Part shown: in pieces, positions 10,684-18,983 of the stretch
Layout: each line of letters starts with the position of its first letter
Numbering within the stretch: the stretch's first letter is position 1
Origin: Candidatus Altimarinota bacterium
GTDB taxonomy: Bacteria > Cyanobacteriota > Cyanobacteriia > Cyanobacteriales > Microcystaceae
DNA length: 52,947 bases
Assembly: GCA_012031035.1 (NCBI GenBank)
Contig: JAAUUT010000023.1
Span: 1 to 52,947 of the forward strand
Reading direction: 5' to 3'
Made by a program: the position numbers and the translations under genes
The notes under the pieces: generated by a model
The model's input: only the letters and a program-made list of their open reading frames with translations
What the model was told of the DNA's origin: nothing
Databases searched by the model: none

Positions 10684-11370
10684 TTATGTTGTCAGACGTT
10701 GACGAAGAATAAATTCTGCGATCGCAAGATCGACCGGAGTTGTCACTTTCAAATTTGTCTCTTCGCCTTCTACGATCTTGACAGGTAAATGACATTTTTC
10801 AAATAAGGCTGCATCGTCAGTGACTTCCCACCCCAATTTACGTCCTTTTTCGTGACATTCTTTTAAAAGTTGAACTTCAAAACCTTGGGGAGTTTGTGCT
10901 GCCCACAGGTGACGGCGATCTGGGGTATCTTTAATAATGTCTGTCTCATCGACAATTTTAATAGTATCTTTGACTGGAATCGCTGCAATTAAGCCCTGAC
11001 AAGTCAATAAAGCCTCCGCACAGCGATCGAATAGTTGCGGCGTAGCTAAACATCTTGCCCCATCATGGATTAATACTCGTTCTGCCGATGGAGGTAATGC
11101 CTGTAAACCATTATCGACCGATTCTTGACGGGTGTCTCCACCTTTGATGAGTTCGATGTTTTTTTTCAGGGCAAGATCGGCAATTATTGCTTGAAAATCT
11201 GCAAAATCATAAGGTTGTCCTATAATACCAATCCAGTTTATCTTATGTGAGGCTTCGGCTGTCGATAGCGTCCATGCTAGAAGCGGTTTTTTGAGTAAGG
11301 TTAGCAGGAGTTTATTGTAATTACTCCCCATCCGTTTCCCCATTCCAGCAGCAGGAATTAATAGGTGCAT
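10684..11370 (-). CDS. ispD: 2-C-methyl-D-erythritol 4-phosphate cytidylyltransferase
   Basis: Third step of the non-mevalonate isoprenoid pathway: joins CTP and methylerythritol phosphate to make CDP-methylerythritol, feeding chlorophyll phytyl, carotenoid and quinone synthesis. The CTP-binding motif PAAGMGKRMGSNYNK lies at residues 6-20. The family signature LIHDGARC lies near residue 98, and TDDAALFE near 170 is also typical. The length (228 residues) is standard. The ATG start directly precedes the first beta strand. The gene has its own spacing (74 bases) from the sulfotransferase and is probably independently needed. Confidence 0.95.
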   Translation of the reverse strand: MHLLIPAAGMGKRMGSNYNKLLLTLLKKPLLAWTLSTAEASHKINWIGIIGQPYDFADFQAIIADLALKKNIELIKGGDTRQESVDNGLQALPPSAERVLIHDGARCLATPQLFDRCAEALLTCQGLIAAIPVKDTIKIVDETDIIKDTPDRRHLWAAQTPQGFEVQLLKECHEKGRKLGWEVTDDAALFEKCHLPVKIVEGEETNLKVTTPVDLAIAEFILRQRLTT

Positions 11371-11463
11371 AGTAGCTTTAGAGTTCGTTTCTGGATACCA
11401 GATTACCAGACCAAGGGAATGATGAATTATGAATGATGAATTATGAATGATGAATGTGGTTAG

Positions 11464-11637
11464 TTAATTCTTGCTCAAACTCTTTCTCAATTTTCTATTT
11501 CTTCGTCTCAATCTCAATCAGTTCCCGAACCAGGAGCGATCGCAGGACTAACAATGTTAGGATTAGCGGGATTGGGATACAAGTTTAAAAATAGACGCAG
11601 ATATAGCGTTTCTCACATCAGTAAGGTACATTGAATT
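11464..11637 (+). pseudogene. orphan PEP-CTERM tail fragment
   Basis: An open frame lying between an in-frame TAG and a TGA encodes SQSVPEPGAIAG, a hydrophobic stretch TMLGLAGLGY, and the basic end KFKNRRR. That tripartite pattern (VPEP motif, one transmembrane helix, basic cluster) is the PEP-CTERM sorting signal, recognised by exosortase-type systems on exopolysaccharide-producing bacteria. The usual secreted domain and an ATG are absent, and only about 20 residues precede the motif, so this is the tail of a deleted gene. The surrounding 11371-11780 region otherwise holds ATGAATTATGAATG repeats and one palindromic repeat. Confidence 0.65.
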
Positions 11638-11652
11638 ACTGAACTCCTGTAA

Positions 11653-11672
11653 AGACGCGATATATCGCGTCT
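11653..11672. repeat. 20-base perfect palindrome, dispersed repeat copy 1
   Basis: AGACGCGATATATCGCGTCT is its own reverse complement. The same core recurs at 12796-12823 within a longer palindrome, and a degenerate version lies near 3352-3376. Both good copies are associated with the phrase GAACTCCTG. This is a dispersed intergenic palindrome of the kind common in cyanobacteria. Confidence 0.8.
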
Positions 11673-11780
11673 CTAGCTCTGTACCTCATAAGTATGAGAA
11701 TTGCCATAAGTTTTAGTTCAATGACGCGATCGCCTAATTGCGATCGCGCTTTGCCAATTCTTCCGATTATTTTATCTAAC

Positions 11781-11981
11781 TTAACTCTCTCGAATAAATA
11801 AAGGCTCAATAGTATAACCTGCTTTGATTGCCCAGACAAATGTTGCATAACCAGTTTCCTCGCCCATAGAATCCGGCTGACAAATAGATGAGTGTTTATA
11901 ATGTATCCAGTTCCCACCTTCAAAAACTTCAACATGAGCGTTTGAGTAAGGAGTTGTCTTTGTCCACCGAACTTTTTTCAT
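11781..11981 (-). CDS. small hypothetical protein
   Basis: A 66-residue ORF starting MKKVRWTKTTPYSNAHVEV and containing GNWIHYKH, WAIKAGYTIEP and a short acidic-polar tail. The mixed hydrophobic and polar composition and tryptophan content resemble a real small globular protein more than random sequence, but no family is recognised. The upstream purine run is a weak ribosome-binding site. A 99-codon ORF overlaps it in another frame and has a less protein-like composition, so it was not chosen. Confidence 0.5.
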   Translation of the reverse strand: MKKVRWTKTTPYSNAHVEVFEGGNWIHYKHSSICQPDSMGEETGYATFVWAIKAGYTIEPLFIRES

Positions 11982-12105
11982 GCTTTTTTTGCATCAATTG
12001 TTTGATTTATAGTAGTTAAGTTCGGTAGTCAGAGCAAATATTTGATTGCCTGTTTAAGATAAATATTAATAATAAATTTCATGAAGATTGAACGATTGAC
12101 GCTCA

Positions 12106-12753
12106 ATGACCAACATCTCTATTGCCGATTTACGTCAAAATTATACGCTTGCAGGCTTAACCGAAGCTGATGCCGCTTCCAATCCTTTTAAACAGTTTCA
12201 AGTTTGGTTTAGTGAAGCCGTAGCCGCCCAACTGCCTGAACCTAATGCTATGACTTTAGCAACGATCGCGCCAGGAGGCCGACCCTCGGCACGTATGGTT
12301 TTACTCAAAGACTTTGACGAAAAAGGATTTACTTTTTACACGAATTATGGTAGCGCAAAGGGGAAACATTTAAGCGAAACTCCTTGGGCGGCGTTAGTGT
12401 TTTGGTGGGCAGAATTAGAAAGACAGGTTCGTATTGAAGGCAGAGTAGAGAAAGTATCACCTCAAGAATCAGATGAATATTTTTGCAGTCGTCCTGAAAC
12501 TTCTCAACTAGGCGCTTGGGCATCGAATCAAAGTCAGGTTATTGAGAGTCGCGAGGTTTTAGAAAAACAATTTACCCAACTCAAGGAAAAATACACCGGA
12601 CAAGCAATTCCCCGTCCTCCTCACTGGGGGGGATTTCGGGTGATTCCCGATGTTATTGAATTTTGGCAAGGTCGCCCCAGTCGCCTGCACGACCGCCTTT
12701 GCTATCGCTTACTTGAAGATGGATTTTGGCACATAGAAAGGCTTTCTCCTTAA
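12106..12753 (+). CDS. pdxH: pyridoxamine 5'-phosphate oxidase
   Basis: FMN-dependent oxidation of pyridoxine or pyridoxamine 5'-phosphate to pyridoxal 5'-phosphate, the cofactor used by glycogen phosphorylase and the racemase-like protein in this window. Conserved blocks include [16 protein letters not shown] and [13 protein letters not shown] (residues about 64-87), the [14 protein letters not shown] segment, and the C-terminal signature [13 protein letters not shown] followed by a short ending in RLSP. The length of 215 residues is typical. The gene stands alone on the plus strand between two repeat-rich gaps. Confidence 0.96.
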   Translation: MTNISIADLRQNYTLAGLTEADAASNPFKQFQVWFSEAVAAQLPEPNAMTLATIAPGGRPSARMVLLKDFDEKGFTFYTNYGSAKGKHLSETPWAALVFWWAELERQVRIEGRVEKVSPQESDEYFCSRPETSQLGAWASNQSQVIESREVLEKQFTQLKEKYTGQAIPRPPHWGGFRVIPDVIEFWQGRPSRLHDRLCYRLLEDGFWHIERLSP

Positions 12754-12795
12754 AAGGGATAGGTGAGTGGGAGATAGGGGACAAGGAAGAATATT

Positions 12796-12823
12796 GTACA
12801 GACGCGATATATCGCGTCTGTAC
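12796..12823. repeat. 28-base perfect palindrome, dispersed repeat copy 2
   Basis: Two 14-base arms, GTACAGACGCGATA and its reverse complement, abut with no loop. The core is shared with 11653-11672. It lies downstream of pdxH. Confidence 0.8.
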
Positions 12824-12859
12824 TGAACTCCTGACTTTCGTACAGATGCTTTTTTATCA

Positions 12860-12896
12860 GGGGCTGTATTCGGCGGGAACTGCCGAATACAGCCCC
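12860..12896. repeat. 15-base perfect inverted repeat with 7-base loop
   Basis: GGGGCTGTATTCGGC is followed by GGGAACT and then its exact reverse complement. The stem is GC-rich against an AT-rich background and would fold strongly. No T-run follows, so a dispersed repeat is more likely than a terminator for pdxH. Confidence 0.75.
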
Positions 12897-12992
12897 GTCG
12901 CGTCTCTACATTGGTAACTGGTTGCTGATAACTATTCCCCAATCCTCATTCACTAATTCTTAATAGCTATGTTATGATGATTTAATGTAATG

Positions 12993-13065
12993 GCGGGCGT
13001 AGCCAAGTGGTTAAGGCAGTGGATTGTGGTTCCACCATTCGTGGGTTCAAGTCCCATCGTTCGCC
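12993..13065 (+). tRNA. tRNA-His (GTG anticodon)
   Basis: The acceptor stem GCGGGCG pairs with CGTTCGC using two G-T pairs. The anticodon stem GTGGA/TCCAC flanks the loop TTGTGGT with GTG at 13026-13028, and the T arm is GTGGG-TTCAAGT-CCCAT. A G at 12992 can pair with C73, which fits the extra G-1 of histidine tRNAs. CCA is not encoded. Confidence 0.95.
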
Positions 13066-13182
13066 CTTTATCTAGAACTTTTTCCTCGTCTAGGTACGCA
13101 ATGTTACAATCTAGATGGGTAATAGCTGTTTTCTGAATCATTTGAAAACTTGTGGCAGCTAGAAATAAAAAAATTTTCGTTT

Positions 13183-13623
13183 ATGTCAACTACTGGTACT
13201 CCTTTACCGCCTAATCTCGATCGCATTGTCGAACGCTTTAAAAGTCGTAGCGACCCGAAGAAACGTTACGAGCAACTCTTGTGGTACGCTAAAAAGCTTG
13301 AATCTATGCCAGAAGAAGATAAATCCCCAGAAAACAAAGTTCACGGCTGTACTTCTCAAGTTTATATTACTGCTAACTTGCAAGATGGGAAGGTTTGGTA
13401 TAAAGGAGATTCTGACGCACAGTTAGTTAAGGGATTAGTTGCCCTATTAGTTGAAGGGTTGAATGGTTTAACGCCCCAAGAAATCTTACAAGTTACTCCA
13501 AATTTTATTGAAGAAACGGGGTTAAAAGTTAGTTTGACTCCTTCTCGTGCTAATGGATTTTATAGCATTTTTCAAACCATGCAAAAAAAAGCGTTGGGAT
13601 TTGAATTAGAAATGCCTGCTTAA
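13183..13623 (+). CDS. sufE: SufE-like cysteine desulfuration protein
   Basis: Accepts sulfur from the SufS cysteine desulfurase for iron-sulfur cluster assembly. The catalytic cysteine lies in ENKVHGCTSQVYI, near residue 54 from the chosen start, and LVEGLNGLTPQEIL is a typical C-terminal block. The ATG at 13183 gives 146 residues, the family's usual length; an open frame reaches back to a TTG at 13150 but adds eleven unconserved residues. It is probably co-transcribed with the hypothetical gene 29 bases downstream. Confidence 0.93.
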   Translation: MSTTGTPLPPNLDRIVERFKSRSDPKKRYEQLLWYAKKLESMPEEDKSPENKVHGCTSQVYITANLQDGKVWYKGDSDAQLVKGLVALLVEGLNGLTPQEILQVTPNFIEETGLKVSLTPSRANGFYSIFQTMQKKALGFELEMPA

Positions 13624-13652
13624 AACAGCAACTAATCTTGTGAGTAAAAACT

Positions 13653-14186
13653 ATGAATTTGCAAGTTCCCGAATCAGTGACATTTGAAGATGCGATCGCG
13701 CTGACTCAATCCCTATTAGATAGTATGTCAGCAGGGGAATTAGAAGATAGAAAAATTCAAGCAGCCATTACTTCTCTGGTGAAAACAGAAAATGGTGCGA
13801 GAGGATTTTTTGTTACCTATCTAACCGACGATCGCACTCTCGCCGATAATCCTTCTCCTGGGGCAATTGAAGCTTTAAAATCTTCTCCAGAAATTGTTGA
13901 TGAATTACTCGTTAAAAATCTTGCTATGTCATCAGCAATGGAAATAACTCATCGTCGCAACAATGATGAGGAATCAGCCAAAGGTTCGGATAAGGTTCGC
14001 CAGCGAACTGCCTATTTAATTAAACAATTGCGATCGGATTTCATTACCAATAAATTAAAGGAATTATCAGAAAGTGCAGCCACTGGAGAAGGAGAGTATC
14101 AAGCCTTTTTAAAACGTTGGGGTTATGATGAAGAGCAAAAACAAGTTATTCAAAAGGCAATCTCAGATGTATTAATAACTACTTGA
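13653..14186 (+). CDS. conserved hypothetical protein downstream of sufE
   Basis: A 177-residue soluble, acidic protein with no signal peptide or membrane segment. Visible features are an N-terminal helix around DAIALTQSLLDSM, the segment GARGFFVTYLTDD, and an arginine/lysine-rich helical part (KVRQRTAYLIKQLRSDF). I recognise no catalytic motif and give no function. The 29-base spacing behind sufE suggests a shared transcript and possibly a link to iron-sulfur assembly, which is inference only. Confidence 0.8.
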   Translation: MNLQVPESVTFEDAIALTQSLLDSMSAGELEDRKIQAAITSLVKTENGARGFFVTYLTDDRTLADNPSPGAIEALKSSPEIVDELLVKNLAMSSAMEITHRRNNDEESAKGSDKVRQRTAYLIKQLRSDFITNKLKELSESAATGEGEYQAFLKRWGYDEEQKQVIQKAISDVLITT

Positions 14187-14273
14187 TAGCTGAAGCTTAA
14201 TAAACAAAAATACTTGCTGACCCCTCTTCTAAATTTGGTAAATTGCAAAAAAATTTAATCCCGATCGCAATTT

Positions 14274-14423
14274 CTATTCGTCCTTGCCCAATTTTTTAAT
14301 CATTTTAAGCATACCGTGACTGCGATTTTCGTGTAGCCTTCTTGCTAATTCTTGCACTTGACTCCTAAAATCGAATAGGAACGCGCGATCGCGAGTAACA
14401 GCTTGACGAATTTGAAATTTCAT
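14274..14423 (-). CDS. possible 49-residue small basic protein
   Basis: In the 14187-14557 gap the minus strand has an ATG-initiated frame, MKFQIRQAVTRDRAFLFDF, continuing through a basic helix-like segment with QVQELARRLHEN to KKLGKDE and TAG. The composition is protein-like, with strong helical periodicity, but no clear ribosome-binding site or family match supports it. The rest of this gap shows nothing else recognisable. Confidence 0.3.
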   Translation of the reverse strand: MKFQIRQAVTRDRAFLFDFRSQVQELARRLHENRSHGMLKMIKKLGKDE

Positions 14424-14557
14424 TGGATTTAAACGAAAAAACTCTATAATTTCTAGTTGCTAATTGCCATTTGTCGTTTACCTAATGTTTACCTTCTTGT
14501 TGTAAGGTGTTAGCAGATTAATTGCTTTTTGTAGCAATAAAATTTAGGTTAGTTGGC

Positions 14558-15151
14558 ATGATAATAACTCACACTCGCACTCAATTAAATGATGAATGCA
14601 CCGAAGGAAGACGGCTGCATTTTTACGATCGAGGAGAAGAAATTCCACTAGCAGAACAAGGAGTTTGGCAAGTCTATCGCGGAGTTGTGCAGTTGAGTCA
14701 GTTGTCCTTGAATGGAGAAGAAGTATTGCTGGGTTGGGCACAACCTTCAACTTTTTTTGGATTATGGCTGACTCATATCGAATCCTATCAAGCAAAAGCG
14801 TTGTCTGAAGTATATTTGAGATGGTATCCGCTCAGCGAGATCGAATCTTCTGCGAATTTATCTCATAGCGTATTAACTCAGGTAGTGCGTCGGATGCGTC
14901 AGACAGAAGCATTGCTGGCGATCGCCGGATTGCGTCGAGTAGAAGAAAGGCTGCAAGAATTACTAAACCTTCTCAAAAAAGAATTAGGTCAACCTGTTGC
15001 TCAGGGAACTCGTTTGGTAGTACGCTTGACCCATCAAAATTTAGCCAATGCGATCGGGACGACGCGAGTTACTGTAACGCGCTTATTAGGAAATTTTCAG
15101 CGTCAAGGTGCGATTCGTTTGGATAGAGATCGCCATCTTATTATTCATTAA
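14558..15151 (+). CDS. Crp/Fnr-family transcriptional regulator
   Basis: A 197-residue regulator with an N-terminal cyclic-nucleotide-binding-like beta barrel (residues about 20-95, including [22 protein letters not shown]), a dimer helix ([16 protein letters not shown]), and a C-terminal winged helix-turn-helix with [22 protein letters not shown] as its recognition region. The barrel is short and lacks an obvious RXS cAMP-binding motif, so ligand and targets are unknown. The ATG at 14558 is preferred to the TTG at 14522. NtcA is a related cyanobacterial family member, but this sequence is not close enough to call it that. Confidence 0.88.
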   Translation: MIITHTRTQLNDECTEGRRLHFYDRGEEIPLAEQGVWQVYRGVVQLSQLSLNGEEVLLGWAQPSTFFGLWLTHIESYQAKALSEVYLRWYPLSEIESSANLSHSVLTQVVRRMRQTEALLAIAGLRRVEERLQELLNLLKKELGQPVAQGTRLVVRLTHQNLANAIGTTRVTVTRLLGNFQRQGAIRLDRDRHLIIH

Positions 15152-15268
15152 AATTCTTGTAGAAATTGGGAAAAGGGTAAGGGGAAAGAGAAAAGTAGAC
15201 TTTTCCCTAGAACTTTATCTTTTTTGCTTCGTTATCTCCAATCCGGTTAAAAAACTCTAATTAAATAT

Positions 15269-15300
15269 TTGTAGGGACAAACAATCGTTTGCCCCTACAA
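15269..15300. repeat. 14-base inverted repeat, dispersed hairpin
   Basis: TTGTAGGGACAAAC and GTTTGCCCCTACAA flank four bases, with one A-C mismatch. It lies between the convergent Crp-family and ankyrin genes and resembles a dispersed TAGGGGCAAAC hairpin family in cyanobacteria. It could serve as a bidirectional transcription end. Confidence 0.6.
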
Positions 15301-15347
15301 GTCATTGATTTGTATAAGAAATGAGGGTTAATTAAGCAGACATAATA

Positions 15348-16805
15348 TTACTTATCGCTAGCTCCCGCTTGTTTTAACAATTGAACCACTTGAGGATAAT
15401 TGTTGAAATGAGCCAGCATTAAAGCCGTATAACCTCCTTGGTTTTGTTCGTCGAGATTGACTCGATTGGTTTGCAATAAGGCTTTGACAGCATTGATATG
15501 ACCGCGATGACTTGCCCACATCAAAGCTGTTGCGCCCACTTTATCTTTAAGATTGACCTCTGCCCCTGCATCCAAAAGTATTTGAATAATGTCGATCTCA
15601 TTGCGATCGCAAGCTTTCATGAGAACAGTCTTTCCATCGGAACAAAAAGTATTAGGATTTGCTCCTGCTTTGAGTAAGAAGCGAACAACTTCATCAAATC
15701 CGCGATCGCTCGCCAGGGTTAAAGGAGCTTCTCCTTGGTTGCTAGTATTGGGATCGGCACCGTAGCGCAAAAGTTCTGCAACAATCTCGCTACGATCTTG
15801 CAGCGAGGCTAATATGAGAGCAGTATCTCCTAATTGGTTCTGCAAACCAACATCCGCACCTGCTTCTAATAAAGCTTTAAGGATTTCTAAATGACCTTCG
15901 ATCGCCGCTAAATGTAATGCCGTCTCGCCATCGCTATTGCGATCGTTGACATTAGCACCCGCTACTAGTAGCGCCTGTATGACCTCTCTATGACCTTCGG
16001 CGGCGGCACTAATAAGAATATCTCCTGTCACCGTTGCCCCAGCACCGAGCAAAAGTTGTAGTATTGCTAAATTTCCTTGCTCTGCTGCCATTGTTAAGGC
16101 ATTGATTCCTTCTAAATCTTCAGCATTAACTTTTGCACCTGCTTGTATGAGTTTTTGGACGATTGCGATGTTATTTGTCGCTACCGCTTCCATTAAAGGA
16201 GTTTGTTCGCGATCGTCATGAGTATTAACATCGACTCCTACAGCTAAAACGGCTTCAAGTATTGCTAGATTCCCTGTGCGAATTGCTAAGGTTAAAGCTC
16301 CTATTCCTATATTAGGATTGGCCCCCAAGTGAAGTAACAGCGCTACTATTTCGGTATGCTCGGCTTTTATGGCAACGTTGAGAGGCGTATCGCCATCTTT
16401 GTCTTGAAGATTGACATCTGCCCCCGCATTCACGAGTAGTTTGACAACTTCAAGATAACCTTTATAAGCTGCGATCGTTAGGGCTGGCGTACCATCTTCA
16501 TTAACCTGATTGACATTTGCGCCTACTTGTAGTATCGATTGGACGATTTCTATACGATTAGCAGCCGATGCCAACATGAGGGCATTTACTCCGTAAGGTT
16601 GTCTGGGCTGATTAACTAATGCACCTGCTTCTAGGAGAACTTTTACGCCCTCGCTGTCTCCACGTCCGGCTGCATACATTAGAGAACTCATCCCACTCAT
16701 ATCAGTAGCATCAACCTTTGCTCCTTGAGCTAAGAAAAGTTTGACTTGGTTGAGATTGCCACTGCGAACAGCTTGAATTAAGCGAACGTCTAGATGTGAA
16801 ACCAT
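15348..16805 (-). CDS. ankyrin repeat protein
   Basis: A 485-residue protein consisting of about fourteen 33-residue ankyrin repeats from residue 5 to the end. Examples are GTPALTIAAYKGYLEVVKLL, GETALHLAAIEGHLEILKAL and GATALMWASHRGHINAVKAL. Such solenoids mediate protein-protein binding; no enzymatic domain, signal peptide or membrane helix is attached. One repeat (around GDILISAAAEGHREVIQALL) lacks the usual first-hairpin residues. The partner cannot be inferred from the neighbours, a Crp-type regulator and a DUF4079 membrane protein. Confidence 0.95.
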   Translation of the reverse strand: MVSHLDVRLIQAVRSGNLNQVKLFLAQGAKVDATDMSGMSSLMYAAGRGDSEGVKVLLEAGALVNQPRQPYGVNALMLASAANRIEIVQSILQVGANVNQVNEDGTPALTIAAYKGYLEVVKLLVNAGADVNLQDKDGDTPLNVAIKAEHTEIVALLLHLGANPNIGIGALTLAIRTGNLAILEAVLAVGVDVNTHDDREQTPLMEAVATNNIAIVQKLIQAGAKVNAEDLEGINALTMAAEQGNLAILQLLLGAGATVTGDILISAAAEGHREVIQALLVAGANVNDRNSDGETALHLAAIEGHLEILKALLEAGADVGLQNQLGDTALILASLQDRSEIVAELLRYGADPNTSNQGEAPLTLASDRGFDEVVRFLLKAGANPNTFCSDGKTVLMKACDRNEIDIIQILLDAGAEVNLKDKVGATALMWASHRGHINAVKALLQTNRVNLDEQNQGGYTALMLAHFNNYPQVVQLLKQAGASDK

Positions 16806-17044
16806 TTCAGAGAAATTATGAATTATGAACCCGCCCGCACGTAGCGGAGCGAGGAGGACGGATGAATTATGAAATTATGAGTTCATTATTCCTAGCTTTC
16901 CTAAATCCCCTTGTCTCCCCTTTTTTATATCTCTCATTTTTTCTTACAGTGCGATCGCGATTGCTTTGTTCCTGAAAGTTTGAGCTTGTGCTAAGTTAAG
17001 TTTTATAAAGATTTTAAGATTAATACCCTATCAGGGAGAACACG

Positions 17045-17515
17045 ATGAATTTGGCAATTCCAGAAAATGTAAAAGTTTGGTCGCAATTCGGTCATCCGAT
17101 TATGATGTGGGTTTTATTAGGGCTGAGTATTTATGCGCTGTATCTTGGAATGCAAGTGCGGCGAACCCGCACGGCGGATAAAGAAGTTAGAAAAGAACTT
17201 ATTGGAAAAAATTTTAATCTCAAACATCACAAAATCGGTTCGATTCTTTTGGCATTAATGGTGCTAGGAACTATTGGCGGGATGGCAGTCACTTATATCA
17301 ACAACGGTAAACTGTTTTTTGGGCCGCATTTACTAGTCGGTTTAGGCATGACCGGACTGATTGCTACTTCGGCTGCGCTAGTACCTTATATGCAAAAAGG
17401 AAATGATTTTGCTCGTTATACACATATTCTGCTAAATGTAACGTTATTAGGACTATTCGGCTGGCAAGCCGTCACGGGAATGGATATCGTACAGAGGATT
17501 ATCAGTAAAATGTAG
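17045..17515 (+). CDS. DUF4079-type membrane protein
   Basis: A 156-residue integral membrane protein with about four helices: residues 18-38, 64-84, 92-112 and 128-146. Histidines HP near residue 17, HH near 60, HL near 95 and H near 127 are placed at helix ends or within helices, reminiscent of cytochrome b561-like haem proteins. I recall this pattern as DUF4079, found in cyanobacteria and plants. A good ribosome-binding site (AGGGAG) lies before the ATG. Function is not established. Confidence 0.75.
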   Translation: MNLAIPENVKVWSQFGHPIMMWVLLGLSIYALYLGMQVRRTRTADKEVRKELIGKNFNLKHHKIGSILLALMVLGTIGGMAVTYINNGKLFFGPHLLVGLGMTGLIATSAALVPYMQKGNDFARYTHILLNVTLLGLFGWQAVTGMDIVQRIISKM

Positions 17516-17542
17516 AATTTGTCAATTCTAGACAAAAAAATA

Positions 17543-17577
17543 CGATCGCATGAGCTATTAATTACTTCATGCGATCG
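17543..17577. terminator. inverted repeat between convergent DUF4079 and prk genes
   Basis: CGATCGCATGA and its exact reverse complement flank 13 bases. Each arm overlaps a HIP1-type site. It lies between two converging stop codons (17515 and 17606), so a bidirectional terminator is plausible, although no long T-run is present on either side. Confidence 0.4.
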
Positions 17578-17605
17578 CAAAATTTCTCAAAATTTTAATC
17601 TCAAA

Positions 17606-18613
17606 CTAAACTTGAGCGGCTACTTTATCAGTAGAAGCAGGAGCAATTAAGCGCTCGTAAACCTCTCTCATCTTCAGGCCGACCAGCACTTGGAACAACC
17701 CCGTTCCATTGTTAGAACCAGGATAATCTTTATGCTGTAATAGCAGTTCGGTCATTTCGCCGTAGTACTTAGTTCCCGTCTTGCTCAGATGGCTTTCGAT
17801 ATAGATTGTTTCTTCTAGGTTATCGAACTGACCATCAATTTCTAGGATAGATACTTCATTACCCATAAAGTTATCGGGTCCATAGTACATCTTAATACCG
17901 GGGTAGGTACAAGTTAACTTGCGACCGCAAGGTCTCCAATCAATGGTAGAACCTTCATCAAAGAGATAAGATGTCTCAAAGTTGGGGATTCCCTCTTTTT
18001 GGAGCAAGCGTACTCGCAGCAACTTGCTTTGCTTATCGTCAAGCAGTTTAGTTGGTAGAACTTGTATGACCACATCAGCATATTGTCGTTGTGGGTCTAT
18101 ATAAGCGCTAAAATCTGGTTTTCTAGAATTAATAGCAAAGAGTACATCTTCGTAGCTGTGACCTCTCTCCGCCATATCTCTCTGAATTTTCCAATTAATT
18201 TTTACCTCGTCACTGATATCGAGATAAACGCTAAAATCGAGAAGAGAACGGACTCGTTCGTCATAAAGAGGGTGAAGTCCTTCAATTACGATAACCTTGT
18301 TAGGTTGGATTCTTTCTGGCGGATCGATTTCTCCCGTTTCGTGATTGTAGATCGGTTTGTCGATCGCCTGACCGTTTTTGAGCGCTTTAATTTGCTCGTA
18401 CATCAGGTCAAAGTTATTCGCTTTAGGATTGAGAGCCGTTACACCTTGTTCCTTTCTCTGTTTGCGATCGAGGCTATGATAGTCATCTAAACAGATAACC
18501 GTCATGAACTCTTCCCCAAACAAATCGATTAATCGACGTAAAAATGTTGACTTCCCGCAACCGGAGTCTCCGGCTACCCCAATAAGAACTACGCGATCTG
18601 GCTGAGCGGTCAT
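17606..18613 (-). CDS. prk: phosphoribulokinase
   Basis: Calvin-cycle enzyme that phosphorylates ribulose 5-phosphate to ribulose 1,5-bisphosphate. The P-loop GVAGDSGCGKSTFLRRL lies at residues 12-28, with a cysteine inside it and a second in VICLDDYHS near residue 41. Together they match the thioredoxin-sensitive pair of plant-type PRK. A further pair six residues apart occurs in CGRKLTC near residue 230, the pair that links PRK to CP12 and GAPDH. The length of 335 residues is standard. It is transcribed alone from a 370-base upstream gap. An antisense open frame of 142 codons across it is an artefact. Confidence 0.97.
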   Translation of the reverse strand: MTAQPDRVVLIGVAGDSGCGKSTFLRRLIDLFGEEFMTVICLDDYHSLDRKQRKEQGVTALNPKANNFDLMYEQIKALKNGQAIDKPIYNHETGEIDPPERIQPNKVIVIEGLHPLYDERVRSLLDFSVYLDISDEVKINWKIQRDMAERGHSYEDVLFAINSRKPDFSAYIDPQRQYADVVIQVLPTKLLDDKQSKLLRVRLLQKEGIPNFETSYLFDEGSTIDWRPCGRKLTCTYPGIKMYYGPDNFMGNEVSILEIDGQFDNLEETIYIESHLSKTGTKYYGEMTELLLQHKDYPGSNNGTGLFQVLVGLKMREVYERLIAPASTDKVAAQV

Positions 18614-18679
18614 AGCTTCCCTCTAATGTTAGACTATCTTTTATTCGGTAGTATAAAGCAAACTGAGCTACCAGGCTGC

Positions 18680-18702
18680 CAGAGACAAAAAAACTGTCTC
18701 TG
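18680..18702. promoter_or_regulatory. hairpin in the prk upstream region
   Basis: CAGAGACA and its reverse complement flank seven bases, about 70 bases upstream of the prk ATG, so the hairpin would probably lie in the 5' leader. A second imperfect inverted repeat (CCAAAATGAGA / TCTCATTTGG) followed on the plus strand by CTTTTTT lies at 18783-18811 and may end transcription. No gene is seen in the 18614-18983 gap. Confidence 0.4.
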
Positions 18703-18983
18703 CCAATGACCTTGAAGAAAAAACTCAAGCTCGTTTCAGTTATTAAGTATTTAATAATACTAGATTCTTAGCATGAATTATACCAAAATGAGATTTCTTT
18801 CTCATTTGGCTTTTTTGTGGCGATCGCCCCTCAAAAAATCCTATTAAATCCGTTAAATTGAGTGAAATTAAGAAATACCATCTTTTTGGTCCCACTCGTA
18901 TCCTGCAATTGCTCAACCGGATTTGATATTACCTCTCTTTTGCTGACTTTTTGTTTTATTAAAACTCTGTTGCAGTAGAAAAA

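Noticed and set aside
11636..11935. 99-codon minus-strand frame
   Set aside because: It overlaps the better 66-residue frame and runs through the dispersed palindrome.
18062..18490. 142-codon plus-strand frame across prk
   Set aside because: It is antisense to a highly conserved enzyme gene, has a biased hydrophobic composition and no ribosome-binding site.
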